From Exiguobacterium sp. s193 (GTDB lineage Bacteria; Bacillota; Bacilli; Exiguobacteriales; Exiguobacteriaceae), in assembly GCF_018618755.1 (NCBI RefSeq), contig NZ_JACSMR010000005.1, positions 104,433 to 168,432 of the forward strand: 64,000 nucleotides of DNA, read 5' to 3'. This document shows, one piece after another, positions 39,302 to 48,691 of this stretch (its first letter is position 1; every line of letters starts with the position of its first letter). The notes below the pieces were generated by a model, which was given only the letters and a program-made list of their open reading frames with translations, did no database searches and was not told where the DNA came from. The position numbers were made by a program, and so were the translations under genes.

Positions 39302-39768
39302 TATTTTTCCTCCTTTGTTTTAATTTCCGTTAACTCGTAGACGCTAATGCTTTTTCCGTTCGAGAGTTCTGCGATGACGTCGACTCCGTCCCGTTTAACA
39401 CTTATGACATTTGCTGATTCTTTGACAGTCGTTGTCGTCTCTGCACCTGAGGGATCACTGACCGTTGCGTCTGCTTCATAACTGACCGCTTTGCCAATCA
39501 GGTTGCTGTACGTCAACAACGAATTCGCATGTTGATTCAAAAGCATCGTGTCGATTCCCTTGCCAATCGTTTGCATTTGTTCAAGTGAAGAAAATTGGGC
39601 CATCTGAGAGATGAATTCTTTATCTTCCATCGGTGCCGTTGGATCTTGGTTCGACAACTGGGCAATCAAAATTTTCATGAACATATCTTTATCCATCGAA
39701 TTGTTCGGGACAGCTGTCGATTTGTCCGGCAGTTGGTACGGTGACGTTGCTTTAATTGAATCCGTCAT
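39301..39768 (-). CDS. flgD: flagellar hook-capping protein FlgD
   Basis: 155 residues, the short Bacillales form. The conserved N-terminal block is MDKDMFMKILIAQLSNQDPT, then DKEFISQMAQFSSLEQMQTI. Acts as scaffold during hook polymerisation. Overlaps fliK by 17 bases and shares one base with flgE. Confidence 0.97.
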   Translation of the reverse strand: MTDSIKATSPYQLPDKSTAVPNNSMDKDMFMKILIAQLSNQDPTAPMEDKEFISQMAQFSSLEQMQTIGKGIDTMLLNQHANSLLTYSNLIGKAVSYEADATVSDPSGAETTTTVKESANVISVKRDGVDVIAELSNGKSISVYELTEIKTKEEK

Positions 39769-40948
39769 CTTCTTCCTCCTCTAGTTCTTCCTCTTGTGAA
39801 GTCGGTTGATCCTCGTGAGGTGTCTGTTGCCGTTCCTGTGAGGTTCCACCAGAGTCAAATTCTTTCACACTTGAAGCGAGCATCCCCGTCTCGATTTTAA
39901 GGAGTGGGGCTTGATGCTGGAGTGAACTTTGAAGCTTGCCTAGTTGCTGGTCCATCAGTTGTTTCGCCTGTTCCGTCCCGGCAAACAATTTAACCGTCAA
40001 GACGCCTTCTTTTCGGTCGAGTTGAACGACGACTTCACCGAGTTGTTCCGGATAGAGTCGAATCGACATCCGTGTCGAACCGTCTGCCCCTTTGAGGAAT
40101 GGGGCTTGTTTCAAAGCGGCTTCAATCCGTTGTGCTAATTGCTCATCAATGGTACTTCCTTGAAGAAGTGCCGGGCGAACGTTGAGCACTTGATTATTTT
40201 TAAATAATTGAAGTGAAGGAATCGGTAGTGGTTGTGCTTTGCCTTCCGGATCCGCAACGGCTTTTGCCGGTTCATTACCGAGTGATTTGCTGTCAATGAA
40301 TCCCTTCAGATTAAAGTTCGTTTGTGGTGCAGCTCCTTGTTGTGTCCGTCCCGACGATTCATGAAGAGCCAAACTATTTTTTACGTTAGCTAAAGCACCG
40401 GTGTTCGAATTCGTTACATCACCCGGCGTTAACGGTAAGTTTTCCTTACTCAACGCAACAGTCGTCGTTTTTAAGTCACTTTTCGTAGCGACGACCGCAC
40501 CTTGTTTGACTTGCGAAACATTTTGAGGGACTAAAATCGATGCCATGACCGTGGTAACAGCTTGTTCGACACCCGTCGGAAGTTGGTGCATCAGTTCAAC
40601 CGCTTCCTCAGCTTGTCCGCTATGGATTGCTTTGACGAGTTGAATGAGTTGCATCGCTATTTTCGGATCTTGTTTCAGTTCTTCTAACTGTGGCGCTTCA
40701 AGTAAATCGAGTGCTTGATCCGGTTGTGTTGCTAACAGCTTGACTAACACGTCTCCGTCCTCCAAAGACCCACCTTCAGCATCTGTTTCAATCGGATTTT
40801 CAAGCGGCATCATCGGTTGTCCTGTCGTTGTCAGATATTGTAACAAAGAAGCAAAATTTCCGAATCCATTTGCAGTTGCTGGAGCTTTACCCCCTGCTTT
40901 TGACACGCCCTGTGCCACTTGACTATTTTGAAGATCGATTCCATTCAT
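39752..40948 (-). CDS. fliK: flagellar hook-length control protein FliK
   Basis: 398 residues. The N-terminal two thirds is low-complexity, Gln/Thr-rich and poorly conserved, as expected of a secreted molecular ruler; the C-terminal globular domain is recognised by RLYPEQLGEVVVQLDRKEGV. It ends in an acidic Glu-rich tail. Position before flgD matches B. subtilis fliK. It triggers the FlhB export switch. A second FliK-like C-domain is encoded at 58453-59340. Confidence 0.93.
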   Translation of the reverse strand: MNGIDLQNSQVAQGVSKAGGKAPATANGFGNFASLLQYLTTTGQPMMPLENPIETDAEGGSLEDGDVLVKLLATQPDQALDLLEAPQLEELKQDPKIAMQLIQLVKAIHSGQAEEAVELMHQLPTGVEQAVTTVMASILVPQNVSQVKQGAVVATKSDLKTTTVALSKENLPLTPGDVTNSNTGALANVKNSLALHESSGRTQQGAAPQTNFNLKGFIDSKSLGNEPAKAVADPEGKAQPLPIPSLQLFKNNQVLNVRPALLQGSTIDEQLAQRIEAALKQAPFLKGADGSTRMSIRLYPEQLGEVVVQLDRKEGVLTVKLFAGTEQAKQLMDQQLGKLQSSLQHQAPLLKIETGMLASSVKEFDSGGTSQERQQTPHEDQPTSQEEELEEEEDDGFN

Positions 40949-40964
40949 GTCGCTGTTTTCACCT

Positions 40965-41513
40965 CTATTCTGTCGCTAACAACTGTGTCAACGCAGCGGC
41001 TTTTTTAGCATCCATCTTGGCGATGATGGCCGCTTGTTGCCCGGCATCGATTTTTTGAATGATTGGCGCGACTTCCGTCGGGCTGAGTTCATTCAAAATC
41101 AATGCTGCTTCTTTTGGTGACATTTCTGCATAGACATCCGTCACCGTTGCTTGTTTCGTTTTCTTGTTTTCACCTTGCGTCGTATCTTCCTCAGGTACTT
41201 GTTTCAATTGATCACGCTCTGCTATCAAACGGGTAATTTCTTGTTCCTTGACCTTGAGCGTATTCGTTTGTTCGGATGCTTGATTGCGTAACTTTTTAAT
41301 TTCTTGATTGGCAATTTTTAATCGGTTTTCTAAATCTGCCGTACCACTCACCGGCGCCGTCGTTTTTGCCGTTTCTTCCGTCGAAAACGGGACTGAAAAA
41401 ATCGGTCTTCCGTTTGCATAATTTAAGACGAGATACGCAGTACCTAAGATTAAGATTAAGGGGATGATCAACAATGGTAAGATCCATTGTTTTGATGATT
41501 TTGAATTACTTAT
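40965..41513 (-). CDS. ylxF: MotE/YlxF-like protein, start codon unclear
   Basis: An N-terminal membrane helix (around WILPLLIIPLILILGTAYLV) is followed by a coiled coil (residues about 60-110) and a C-terminal MgtE-N-like domain (MSPKEAALILNELSPTEVAP), the pattern of YlxF/MotE in the fla operon. There is no ATG, GTG or TTG at the fliJ junction. The nearest standard starts, TTG at 41474/41471, would remove the short cytoplasmic tail (SNSKSSKQ) and begin inside the helix. The coordinates given assume a rare ATA start at 41513 overlapping the fliJ stop, with AGAGGG upstream; this is unproven. Confidence 0.75.
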   Translation of the reverse strand: MSNSKSSKQWILPLLIIPLILILGTAYLVLNYANGRPIFSVPFSTEETAKTTAPVSGTADLENRLKIANQEIKKLRNQASEQTNTLKVKEQEITRLIAERDQLKQVPEEDTTQGENKKTKQATVTDVYAEMSPKEAALILNELSPTEVAPIIQKIDAGQQAAIIAKMDAKKAAALTQLLATE

Positions 41514-41944
41514 GATGTCCGCCCTCTTCCAAACTGTAACAGTGCCAGTTCATCCAATTGATTTTGTTCGACTAACGCATTCACTTGCCGTTCTGCTTCT
41601 AATTGGTTCACTTGTAAACGTGAGAATTTCTTTTCTTCAATCATCGCTTCTTTTAGTTCGACTTGAGCACGCTCGTACTGATTTTTAGCTTGGGTCACGT
41701 ACAGTTGTTGTCGTTCGATTTGCTGTTTGACGACATCCCGTGCCCGTTCGCGGTATTGAGAGGCGAGTAGCTCAACCGTCCCGGTTTCGTTTTGCGCTTT
41801 TAAAAAAGTTTCGTAGCGGACGAGCAGGTGATACAATTTCTCGACTTCCACTTCATACCGTTTCTTTTTTTCAGCCGTTTGTTTCGACACACGATCCTTT
41901 TCTGCCTCGGCTAAAGGGATGATGCGGTCATAGATTGTTTTCAT
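41510..41944 (-). CDS. fliJ: flagellar export chaperone FliJ
   Basis: 144-residue, almost wholly helical coiled-coil protein starting MKTIYDRIIPLAEAEKDRVS, followed by long Glu/Gln/Arg heptad-like stretches. It docks into the FliI hexamer. AAGGAGG precedes the start; located between fliI and ylxF as in B. subtilis. Confidence 0.94.
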   Translation of the reverse strand: MKTIYDRIIPLAEAEKDRVSKQTAEKKKRYEVEVEKLYHLLVRYETFLKAQNETGTVELLASQYRERARDVVKQQIERQQLYVTQAKNQYERAQVELKEAMIEEKKFSRLQVNQLEAERQVNALVEQNQLDELALLQFGRGRTS

Positions 41945-41956
41945 ACCTTTTCCTCC

Positions 41957-43270
41957 TTAGCGAATCGTTGTGATTAAACGCGCTTTTCCGTCTTCAAAGT
42001 GACTAGCCTCTTCGACGCGCTGTTTGAGAAAACCAATCAATTCCGGATATTTTTCGACGGCACGATCGATTTCGGGATTCGTACCACTTTTATACGCGCC
42101 AATGTTGATCAAATCTTCGGCATCAAGATATGTTGATAGCAACTGTCGAAAGACGATGGCGCTATCTTTATGTTCCGTCGATGTGATTTGATTCATGACC
42201 CGACTGATGGAACGTAAGACATGAATCGCCGGATACTGTCCCTTGTTCGCTAAACTACGGTCAAGTACAAAGTGACCGTCAAGAATGCCTCGGACCGCAT
42301 CTGCAATCGGTTCATTCATATCATCCCCATCGACGAGCACGGTATAAAACGCCGTGATGGAACCTGCTGTTGTTTTTCCGCTTCGTTCAAGTAACTGAGG
42401 GAGCAAAGCGAATACACTTGGTGTGTATCCTTTTGACGCTGGTGGTTCTCCCGTTGCCAGACCAATCTCACGTTGCGCCATGGCAAACCGGGTGACGGAG
42501 TCCATCATCAAGACGACATTCTTTCCTTGATCCCGAAAGTATTCTGCGATTGCAGTTGCGGTATAGGCTCCTTTTAACCGGACGAGCGGTGGCTGATCAC
42601 TCGTCGCGACGACGATGATCGAGCGTTTCATACCTTCTTCACCTAACTCCGCCTCGATGAATTCCTTGACTTCCCGACCACGCTCTCCGATTAATGCGAT
42701 GACGTTGATGTCTGCCGTCGATCGTTTAGCAATCATGCCGAGCAAGGTCGATTTTCCGACTCCTGATCCGGCAAACAAACCAACCCGTTGTCCTTGACCG
42801 ACCGTAAGTAGACCATCAATCGCCCGGATTCCTGTTGATAACACGTCACTAATGCGAGGTCGTTCGAGCGGACTCGGTGGTTTGCGCACGATTGAAGTCG
42901 TCCGTAAATGCGCGAGAGACTCTCCATCAAGTGCCCGCCCTAAACCGTCGAGCACTTTTCCAATCAGTTCCTCTCCAACCGGAACATGCAGTGGTTTGCC
43001 CGTCGCGATGACGATTGAACCGGGTGCGATGGCTGTTGTCTCACCATATGGCATCAATAAGACATGCCCTTCTCGAAACCCGACGACTTCCGCTTCGATT
43101 TCTTGTCCGCGGTGCAGTTGAATTAAACACCGTTCTCCGATTGCGACAGCTGTCGGTCCTCTCGATTCAATCATCAAGCCGATGACTTGGACGACTTTCC
43201 CGGAATGTTGGATTAAGTCTTCTGTCCGGATGTCTCGAATGGCAGCTTGTAACTGTTTGATGTTATACAT
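41957..43270 (-). CDS. fliI: flagellum-specific export ATPase FliI
   Basis: 437 residues, F1-beta-like. Walker A AGSGVGKS lies near 167-174, followed by ALIGERGREVKEFIE and Walker B VVLMMDSVTRFAMAQRE. The GEPPASKGYTPSVFALLPQL block is diagnostic of FliI. Overlaps fliH by 8 bases. Confidence 0.98.
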   Translation of the reverse strand: MYNIKQLQAAIRDIRTEDLIQHSGKVVQVIGLMIESRGPTAVAIGERCLIQLHRGQEIEAEVVGFREGHVLLMPYGETTAIAPGSIVIATGKPLHVPVGEELIGKVLDGLGRALDGESLAHLRTTSIVRKPPSPLERPRISDVLSTGIRAIDGLLTVGQGQRVGLFAGSGVGKSTLLGMIAKRSTADINVIALIGERGREVKEFIEAELGEEGMKRSIIVVATSDQPPLVRLKGAYTATAIAEYFRDQGKNVVLMMDSVTRFAMAQREIGLATGEPPASKGYTPSVFALLPQLLERSGKTTAGSITAFYTVLVDGDDMNEPIADAVRGILDGHFVLDRSLANKGQYPAIHVLRSISRVMNQITSTEHKDSAIVFRQLLSTYLDAEDLINIGAYKSGTNPEIDRAVEKYPELIGFLKQRVEEASHFEDGKARLITTIR

Positions 43271-43988
43271 CCTGCAGCACCTCGGTCACATGTTTCAGTA
43301 AGGCATCATAACTTGACTTAAGACCACCCGTGATGGCACCGTTTTCTGAATCGATTCGGAAATCACGTGGTGCGAGTGCCGGATCAATCCGTAAGCTGAT
43401 TGTCGCTGCTCCGCCAAGAATCGTATGCAGGCGCTCATCCAGTAAAATGACCCGTTCAAAATCTTGTGCCGAAGTATAGACGATGATTTTTTGACGGTCG
43501 CGGAACTGAATAATCAGTTGATGGATCGTTTGGTAAAGTGCCTCTTCATCCGTATCATGTAGCTTTTCTAAAAAGTGATGTGTCAGTTGAAGTGATAACG
43601 CACACAATTCATCTTCCATCGCCATCAAACGCTCTTGCTGCATCTGTTCGAGACGTTCAGCAAATTGATTGATCGTTTCAAGTTGCTGCTGATACTGGGC
43701 CAACCCGTCTTGCTGCCCGCGTTCGAGTCCTTCACGATACCCTTGCTCTTTTGCTTCCCGTAATGTACGTTCGCGCTCCTGCTCGAAAGCAAGTCGTCGT
43801 TCTTCCTCTTGTTGACGCATCCGTTGAACTTGACGTTCGAGTTCCTGTTGACCATTCGCCATCAATTCCTCATAGGTCATACTCGGTTCGGCTTCATGCT
43901 CCATCGTGCGCTCTTCTTGGTGAAAGATTGTTTGTTGATCTCGCTCGATGACGATTTGTCGTTTGATGACGTTAGACAACGATATCAT
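43263..43988 (-). CDS. fliH: flagellar export regulator FliH
   Basis: About 242 residues, long Glu/Gln/Arg-rich coiled coil with the GxxxG-like EQGYREGLERGQQDGLAQYQ, then a C-terminal domain (ATISLRIDPALAPRDFRIDS) that binds FliI. The start is uncertain: ATG at 43988 is only about two bases from GGAGG, while a TTG at 43979 (LSNVIKRQIV) has good spacing, overlaps the fliG stop by 8 bases and matches the usual FliH N-terminus. Confidence 0.93.
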   Translation of the reverse strand: MISLSNVIKRQIVIERDQQTIFHQEERTMEHEAEPSMTYEELMANGQQELERQVQRMRQQEEERRLAFEQERERTLREAKEQGYREGLERGQQDGLAQYQQQLETINQFAERLEQMQQERLMAMEDELCALSLQLTHHFLEKLHDTDEEALYQTIHQLIIQFRDRQKIIVYTSAQDFERVILLDERLHTILGGAATISLRIDPALAPRDFRIDSENGAITGGLKSSYDALLKHVTEVLQDV

Positions 43989-44979
43989 CTCCTCCACCAC
44001 GTGCTACAACGATTTCACCCATATCTTCGAGGCGACGAATGATGCCGACGATCCGGCTTTGCGCTTCTTCGACATCCCGCAGTCTGACTGGTCCCATGAA
44101 TTCCATATCTTCCTTGAACGACTCGACCATTCGTTGAGACATGTTGCGGTAAACCATTTCTTTGACATCGTCCGATGATACTTTCAGTGACAGTAATAAG
44201 TCTTCGTTCGAAACTTCGCGAATGATCCGTTGAATCGCACGTGCATCGAGTGTGACGATATCCTCGAAAACGAACATCCGCTTTTTGATTTCTTCCGCAA
44301 GTTCCGGATCTTGAATTTCCAGCGTATCAAGAATCGTCCGTTCTGTCGTACGGTCAACGCCATTTAAGACTTGAACGACTGCCTCGATTCCACCCGACTG
44401 CGCATAATCCTGCATGCCGGCTTGTGATAAGTTACGTTCCAAAATCTGTTCGACTTCACTGATGATTTCCGGGTTCATCCGGTCCATCGTCGCAATCCGT
44501 CGCGCGACGTCCGACTGAGCTTCAGCCGGAAGTTCGGAAAGGATTTGGCCAGACTTTCCAGGATCAAGATGCGCTAGAACAAGCGCAATCGTCTGTGGGT
44601 GTTCGTTTTGAATGAAGTTCAACAGTTGCTTCGGATCTGCTTTACGCGCGAACTCGAACGGTCTGACTTGCAGCGTCGAGGTCAAGCGGTGAATCAACTC
44701 CATCGCTTTCTCTTCGCCGAGTGCTTTTTCGAGAACATTCTTCGCAAAGCCGATTCCGCCTTGTGTGATGTAGCTTTGTGCGGTCGCTAATTCATGGAAT
44801 TCTTCTAGAACTTCCTGTTTTTCTTCAGGATCGATCCGTTTCATGCTCGAAATCTGTAAAGTCAGCCATTCCATCTCTTCTTCAGATAGATGTTTGTAAA
44901 CATTCGCTGCCACTTCAGGGCCAAGCGAAATCATCAAAATCGCCGCTTTTTCCCGACTGTTCATTTCTAGTTTTTTCAT
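43972..44979 (-). CDS. fliG: flagellar motor switch protein FliG
   Basis: 335 residues with N, middle and C domains. Visible are NSREKAAILMISLGPEVAAN, the EHPQTIALVLAHL motif of the middle domain, and the charged torque helix region IQRIIREVSNEDLLLSLKVS. GGAGG precedes the ATG, close behind fliF. Confidence 0.98.
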   Translation of the reverse strand: MKKLEMNSREKAAILMISLGPEVAANVYKHLSEEEMEWLTLQISSMKRIDPEEKQEVLEEFHELATAQSYITQGGIGFAKNVLEKALGEEKAMELIHRLTSTLQVRPFEFARKADPKQLLNFIQNEHPQTIALVLAHLDPGKSGQILSELPAEAQSDVARRIATMDRMNPEIISEVEQILERNLSQAGMQDYAQSGGIEAVVQVLNGVDRTTERTILDTLEIQDPELAEEIKKRMFVFEDIVTLDARAIQRIIREVSNEDLLLSLKVSSDDVKEMVYRNMSQRMVESFKEDMEFMGPVRLRDVEEAQSRIVGIIRRLEDMGEIVVARGGGDDIVV

Positions 44980-44983
44980 CTCA

Positions 44984-46552
44984 TCAATCCTCCGCTAACC
45001 ATGTGCGTAATAACTTCGCAAATTCATCTGGATTTGAGGATGCAAGTTTTTCAAGTTGTTTTCGCTTGACTGCCCCGTCGCTCGTATCTTCGGTCGATAT
45101 TTCTGGAATCTCTGTTTCAATCGGTGTCCATTCTTCCAGTTCTTCGATTTCATTTGCTTTACGTCGACGCATCATCATGACGATTACGCCGATGACAATC
45201 AATGCTGCCGCTCCTAGTGCGAACCAGACCCACATCGGTGTGACGGAAGTCGTCGCCGTTTGTGTCGGTGTTTTCGCGAATGGCCGTGACATGACGACAA
45301 CTTTGTTCGCCAGTTGCGCATCCGTCAACGTTGTTTTAGCATCCGTTTTCGTGATTGATGTCCGGATAATTGAATAGAGCATCGTTTGAAGATCGGTTTG
45401 AAGCTGCGGATCGATTTGTGCTTGACCTTTTGGCGGTTCAACGATGACTTGAATGCCTAAGTCACGAATTTCATATGGTGCACCTGTAATCTGCTTCGTG
45501 ATCCGGTTCACTTCATAATTGATGATGTCGTGTGTTTTATCACTCGTATCACCTGTCGTACCTGTTCCGGCAGGGAAATTGATGGTTTCATTTTCACCTG
45601 TCCCGGCAGTTCCTTCATTCGCTGCACCCGTATACGCTTCAGCCACTTTCTCTGCTGATGTCACGATGCCTTCGATTTTATCTGGGTCGACTGGTTCGAC
45701 TAATTTTTGTTCTTCTTGACGTTGCGTTACATCAACATCTGCTGTGACGGATACGAGTGCTTTTTGCGGTCCGAGGACGACTGACAACATTTGTTGGATT
45801 TGTTTACGTAAATCATTTTCAGTCGTTTTCTTCAACTGCATCGGATCAGCTCCACCAGCCGTTTGCGTTCCTTGACCCGGCTCATAGTACGTAAAGTACT
45901 GATCCATGATCGTAATGTTTTCTTCTTTTAAATTAGGAATACTTTTTGCGATTAAATGGTAAAGTCCTTGGACGGTCTGTTGATTCAAGTCACTTCCAGC
46001 ACTTGACGTCAACACAACCGAGACAGTCGAAGTTTCTTCTGCATCCGATAAAAAAACATTTTTTTCAGGTAAGGTGATCATCACCTTCGCAGCATCGATT
46101 CCATTGACTTGTGTAATTAAATTTTCAAGTTCTGTCTGCATCGTATCCCGCTCTAAGATGTTCATTTCTTTATCTGTTGTTCCAAATCCGGCATTTTCAC
46201 TAAAGAAGGAATAATCGATTTGACCGGATTTCGGGATGCCTGCAGTCGCTAATTCGACTTTCAAGTTTTCCGCGTTTGCTTCCGGGACAAGAATCGTGAC
46301 CCCGTCCGCCCCGCTTACGACTTCCGATTTCACACCATCTTCATTTAATTTTTCCGTTACTTGACCTGCTTCTTGTGGAGATAATTTTGAATATAATGGC
46401 GTCATCGTCGGTTTACTTAACCAAATGATTGCGACAATCAAAGCTGCTAAAACAATGAGTATAATTCCAATCACCGTCGCTTTTTTTGCTAGCGACCATT
46501 CATTCCATGTTGTGCTGACTGCGCTAAAGCGCGCTTTTAACCGTTCGTTCAT
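44984..46552 (-). CDS. fliF: flagellar MS-ring protein FliF
   Basis: 522 residues. N-terminal membrane helix (ATVIGIILIVLAALIVAIIW), ring-building motifs (LSPQEAGQVTEKLNEDGV and NILERDTMQTELENLITQVN), second membrane helix near the C-terminus (WVWFALGAAALIVIGVIVMM) and an acidic FliG-binding tail. ATG at 46552 follows GGGAG by seven bases; a TTG directly upstream is less likely. Confidence 0.98.
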   Translation of the reverse strand: MNERLKARFSAVSTTWNEWSLAKKATVIGIILIVLAALIVAIIWLSKPTMTPLYSKLSPQEAGQVTEKLNEDGVKSEVVSGADGVTILVPEANAENLKVELATAGIPKSGQIDYSFFSENAGFGTTDKEMNILERDTMQTELENLITQVNGIDAAKVMITLPEKNVFLSDAEETSTVSVVLTSSAGSDLNQQTVQGLYHLIAKSIPNLKEENITIMDQYFTYYEPGQGTQTAGGADPMQLKKTTENDLRKQIQQMLSVVLGPQKALVSVTADVDVTQRQEEQKLVEPVDPDKIEGIVTSAEKVAEAYTGAANEGTAGTGENETINFPAGTGTTGDTSDKTHDIINYEVNRITKQITGAPYEIRDLGIQVIVEPPKGQAQIDPQLQTDLQTMLYSIIRTSITKTDAKTTLTDAQLANKVVVMSRPFAKTPTQTATTSVTPMWVWFALGAAALIVIGVIVMMMRRRKANEIEELEEWTPIETEIPEISTEDTSDGAVKRKQLEKLASSNPDEFAKLLRTWLAED

Positions 46553-46580
46553 CAAACATCTCCCACGCTTTCCTTAACAG

Positions 46581-46871
46581 TCACAGTTGCATACGCATCA
46601 TTTCTTGGTATGCCTCAATCCCTTTGTTTCGGACTTCGATGGCGAGTTGCATAGAAAGCGATGCTTCTTCTGTTTTAATCATGATGTTATGTAAGTCCGT
46701 CGTCTTCCCTGTTGCAAGGTCTACTCGTGCCTGTGACGACGCTTGTTGCGTTTCATTCAGGCCGTTGATAGCTTGGCTCAGGATATCGCTGAAGTCGCCT
46801 GGTGACGCCTTAGCGATTGATTGTGACGGGAGTACCATTTGTTGCATTCCTTGAATGGATTGAATGGCCAT
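46581..46871 (-). CDS. fliE: flagellar hook-basal body protein FliE
   Basis: 96 residues with the FliE C-terminal signature TEEASLSMQLAIEVRNKGIE and AYQEMMRMQL. It joins the MS-ring to the rod. AAGGAGATG precedes the ATG. Confidence 0.97.
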   Translation of the reverse strand: MAIQSIQGMQQMVLPSQSIAKASPGDFSDILSQAINGLNETQQASSQARVDLATGKTTDLHNIMIKTEEASLSMQLAIEVRNKGIEAYQEMMRMQL

Positions 46872-46886
46872 GATCTCATCTCCTTA

Positions 46887-47285
46887 TTATTTACCGATTT
46901 CCATTGCCTTGACGAGCATTGCCTTCGTTGCGTTGAGCGCCGTGACGTTCGCTTCATAAGAACGGGTCGCCCCCATCATGTCGACCATTTCCTTCAGTAA
47001 GTCAACATTCGGCATTTTGACGTATCCTAATTCGTCTGCGTCTGGATGATTCGGATTATATTCTAATTTAAACGACTCTTTGTCTTTTCTAATTTCGCTG
47101 ACCGTTACACCATTTCCTGTTTCTTTTAAGACCGCCAGCTTTCGTGCATACGGTTGCCATTCACCATTTACGAGTTCTCCCCGTGTCGTCTGGGCATTAG
47201 CGATATTCGCTGAAACCGTATCCAACCGAAGACGCTGTGCCGTTAATCCTGTTGCCGAGGTATGAAATCCTGAAAACATCGTCAT
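46887..47285 (-). CDS. flgC: flagellar proximal rod protein FlgC
   Basis: 132 residues with the rod/hook N-terminal pattern FSGFHTSATGLTAQRLRLDT, then SANIANAQTTR and the C-terminal YVKMPNVDLLKEMVDMMGAT block. An ATG two codons later is also possible. Confidence 0.97.
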   Translation of the reverse strand: MTMFSGFHTSATGLTAQRLRLDTVSANIANAQTTRGELVNGEWQPYARKLAVLKETGNGVTVSEIRKDKESFKLEYNPNHPDADELGYVKMPNVDLLKEMVDMMGATRSYEANVTALNATKAMLVKAMEIGK

Positions 47286-47288
47286 CGG

Positions 47289-47651
47289 TTATCTCCCTCC
47301 CCGGATTACGGATTGAATACCGGAAAATTTACGGTTTAATTGTTCGACTAACGCTTCATATTCAATTTGGTTGCGCGATAATTCAGACATCTCAAGATCG
47401 ATATCGACCCCATTTCCGTCATTACGCATCGTCCCAGTTTGTTCGACGATACTTCCTCCTGTATCAATCGTTGTGTGGCGTTTCAAGCTCATCTTCATCT
47501 CTGAATTTAAAACATCTCCGAACACAAGCCGTTTGGCCTTATAACCAGGTGTATCGACGTTCGCGATATTCGTTGAAATTACTTTTTGAGCGGCAACCGT
47601 CCGATTGACCGCTTGTGTCATGAGTGAATAATCTGAACCAAGCCAATTCAT
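47289..47651 (-). CDS. flgB: flagellar proximal rod protein FlgB
   Basis: 120 residues. Rod-protein pattern STNIANVDTPGYKAKRLVF and C-terminal SRNQIEYEALVEQLNRKF. It is the first gene of the 24.5-kb flagellar and chemotaxis run. TTGGAGG precedes the ATG. Confidence 0.97.
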   Translation of the reverse strand: MNWLGSDYSLMTQAVNRTVAAQKVISTNIANVDTPGYKAKRLVFGDVLNSEMKMSLKRHTTIDTGGSIVEQTGTMRNDGNGVDIDLEMSELSRNQIEYEALVEQLNRKFSGIQSVIRGGR

Positions 47652-47834
47652 CTCTCAACCTCCAAGTCGTTTATATCATCATTATTTCTTTTCTTTGACA
47701 TCATTAGTAATACTTCTGAAATAATTGAAACAAATAGGTCAATGTTTGAAAAGAAGTTTTTTGAAAAATAGGGGAATGAGATGTTAAATTTCTGTTTTTT
47801 ATTACCTTTTCTTATAAAAATGATAAATAATACC
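47652..47834 (-). promoter_or_regulatory. promoter region of the flagellar operon
   Basis: This very AT-rich 183-base gap must hold the operon's start signals. I find no convincing sigma-A promoter: TTGACC (47743-47738) lacks a well-spaced -10. GATGATAT (47680-47673) matches the sigma-D -10 GCCGATAT at six of eight positions, with CAAA 13 bases upstream; this could be an autoregulatory sigma-D promoter but the match is modest. Only weak CodY-box-like sequences are seen. Confidence 0.35.
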
Positions 47835-47885
47835 TATACAAGAAAAAAAGACCTAGTGATTTACTAGGTCTTTTTTTCTTGTATA
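47835..47885. terminator. perfect 23-bp palindromic terminator after codY
   Basis: Arms at 47835-47857 and 47863-47885 are exact reverse complements around the loop GATTT. The stem contains A-tract and T-tract flanks on both sides, so it would stop transcription in either direction. It separates codY from the flagellar operon. Confidence 0.95.
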
Positions 47886-47895
47886 CAATTTTTAA

Positions 47896-48675
47896 TTAAT
47901 TTGATTTGATTCGTTCTAATTCATAAAGGAAATTATCATTTAAAATCTTGATATATGTCCCCTTCATTCCAAGCGAACGTGATTCAATGACCCCAGCACT
48001 CTCGAGCTTCCGTAACGCATTGACGATGACAGAACGTGTGATTCCGACGCGGTCCGCGATTTTCGAAGCGACAAGTAATCCTTCGTTACCATCGAGTTCT
48101 TCAAAAATGTGTTCGATTGCTTCGAGTTCTGAATAAGATAACGAATTGATCGCCATTTGGACAACAGCCTTCTTACGCGCCTTATCTTCTGCTTCATGTG
48201 CTTTTTCACGAAGAATTTCCATGCCGACGACCGTTGCCCCATATTCTGCGAGGACGAGATCTTCTTCATCAAAGTCATCAACCATCCGTCCGAGGACGAG
48301 TGTCCCTAACCGTTCACCACCACCGATGATTGGCACGATCGTTGTTTTTGACGTTTCGAACGTGTCACGGTTATCAATCGGGAATGCTGTATGTTCACTA
48401 TCGATTGTAATATTTGCTGTCGTTTCCGTGACATTAAACAAACGTTTCGTATAATCTTCCGGGAATTGACGTTCTTCAAGGAATCCACGAATCCGCGCAT
48501 TCTCAATTTGTTGCTTAATGGCAATACCGAGTAATTTCCCACGACGGCTGACGATGAATGTATTCGACTCCATGACTTCACTTAACCGCTCTGCCATAAC
48601 CTTAAAGTCTACATGTGTGCTTGCTTCCTGTTGTAACATCGTATTTAGCTTACGTGTTTTTGCCAATAAATTCAT
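47896..48675 (-). CDS. codY: global nutrient regulator CodY
   Basis: 259 residues. The N-terminal GAF domain binds branched-chain amino acids and GTP is the second effector; the C-terminal winged helix includes the [20 protein letters not shown] recognition region. GGAGGAAG precedes the ATG. It is the last gene of the xerC-hslV-hslU-codY operon, directly before the flagellar genes that CodY represses in B. subtilis. Confidence 0.98.
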   Translation of the reverse strand: MNLLAKTRKLNTMLQQEASTHVDFKVMAERLSEVMESNTFIVSRRGKLLGIAIKQQIENARIRGFLEERQFPEDYTKRLFNVTETTANITIDSEHTAFPIDNRDTFETSKTTIVPIIGGGERLGTLVLGRMVDDFDEEDLVLAEYGATVVGMEILREKAHEAEDKARKKAVVQMAINSLSYSELEAIEHIFEELDGNEGLLVASKIADRVGITRSVIVNALRKLESAGVIESRSLGMKGTYIKILNDNFLYELERIKSN

Positions 48676-48691
48676 GATTTTCTTCCTCCAC

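Noticed and set aside
41296..41487. Minus-strand frame starting ATG (MDLTIVDHPL) across the ylxF start
   Set aside because: It is out of frame with ylxF, loses the membrane helix and coiled coil, and resembles nothing. It is a shadow near the unclear ylxF start, not evidence of a frameshift.
47652..47834. CodY-box-like sequences before flgB, e.g. the stretch around TTCAGAA and the ACAGAAATT stretch
   Set aside because: The best alignments to AATTTTCWGAAAATT have five or six mismatches in a very AT-rich region, which is expected by chance.
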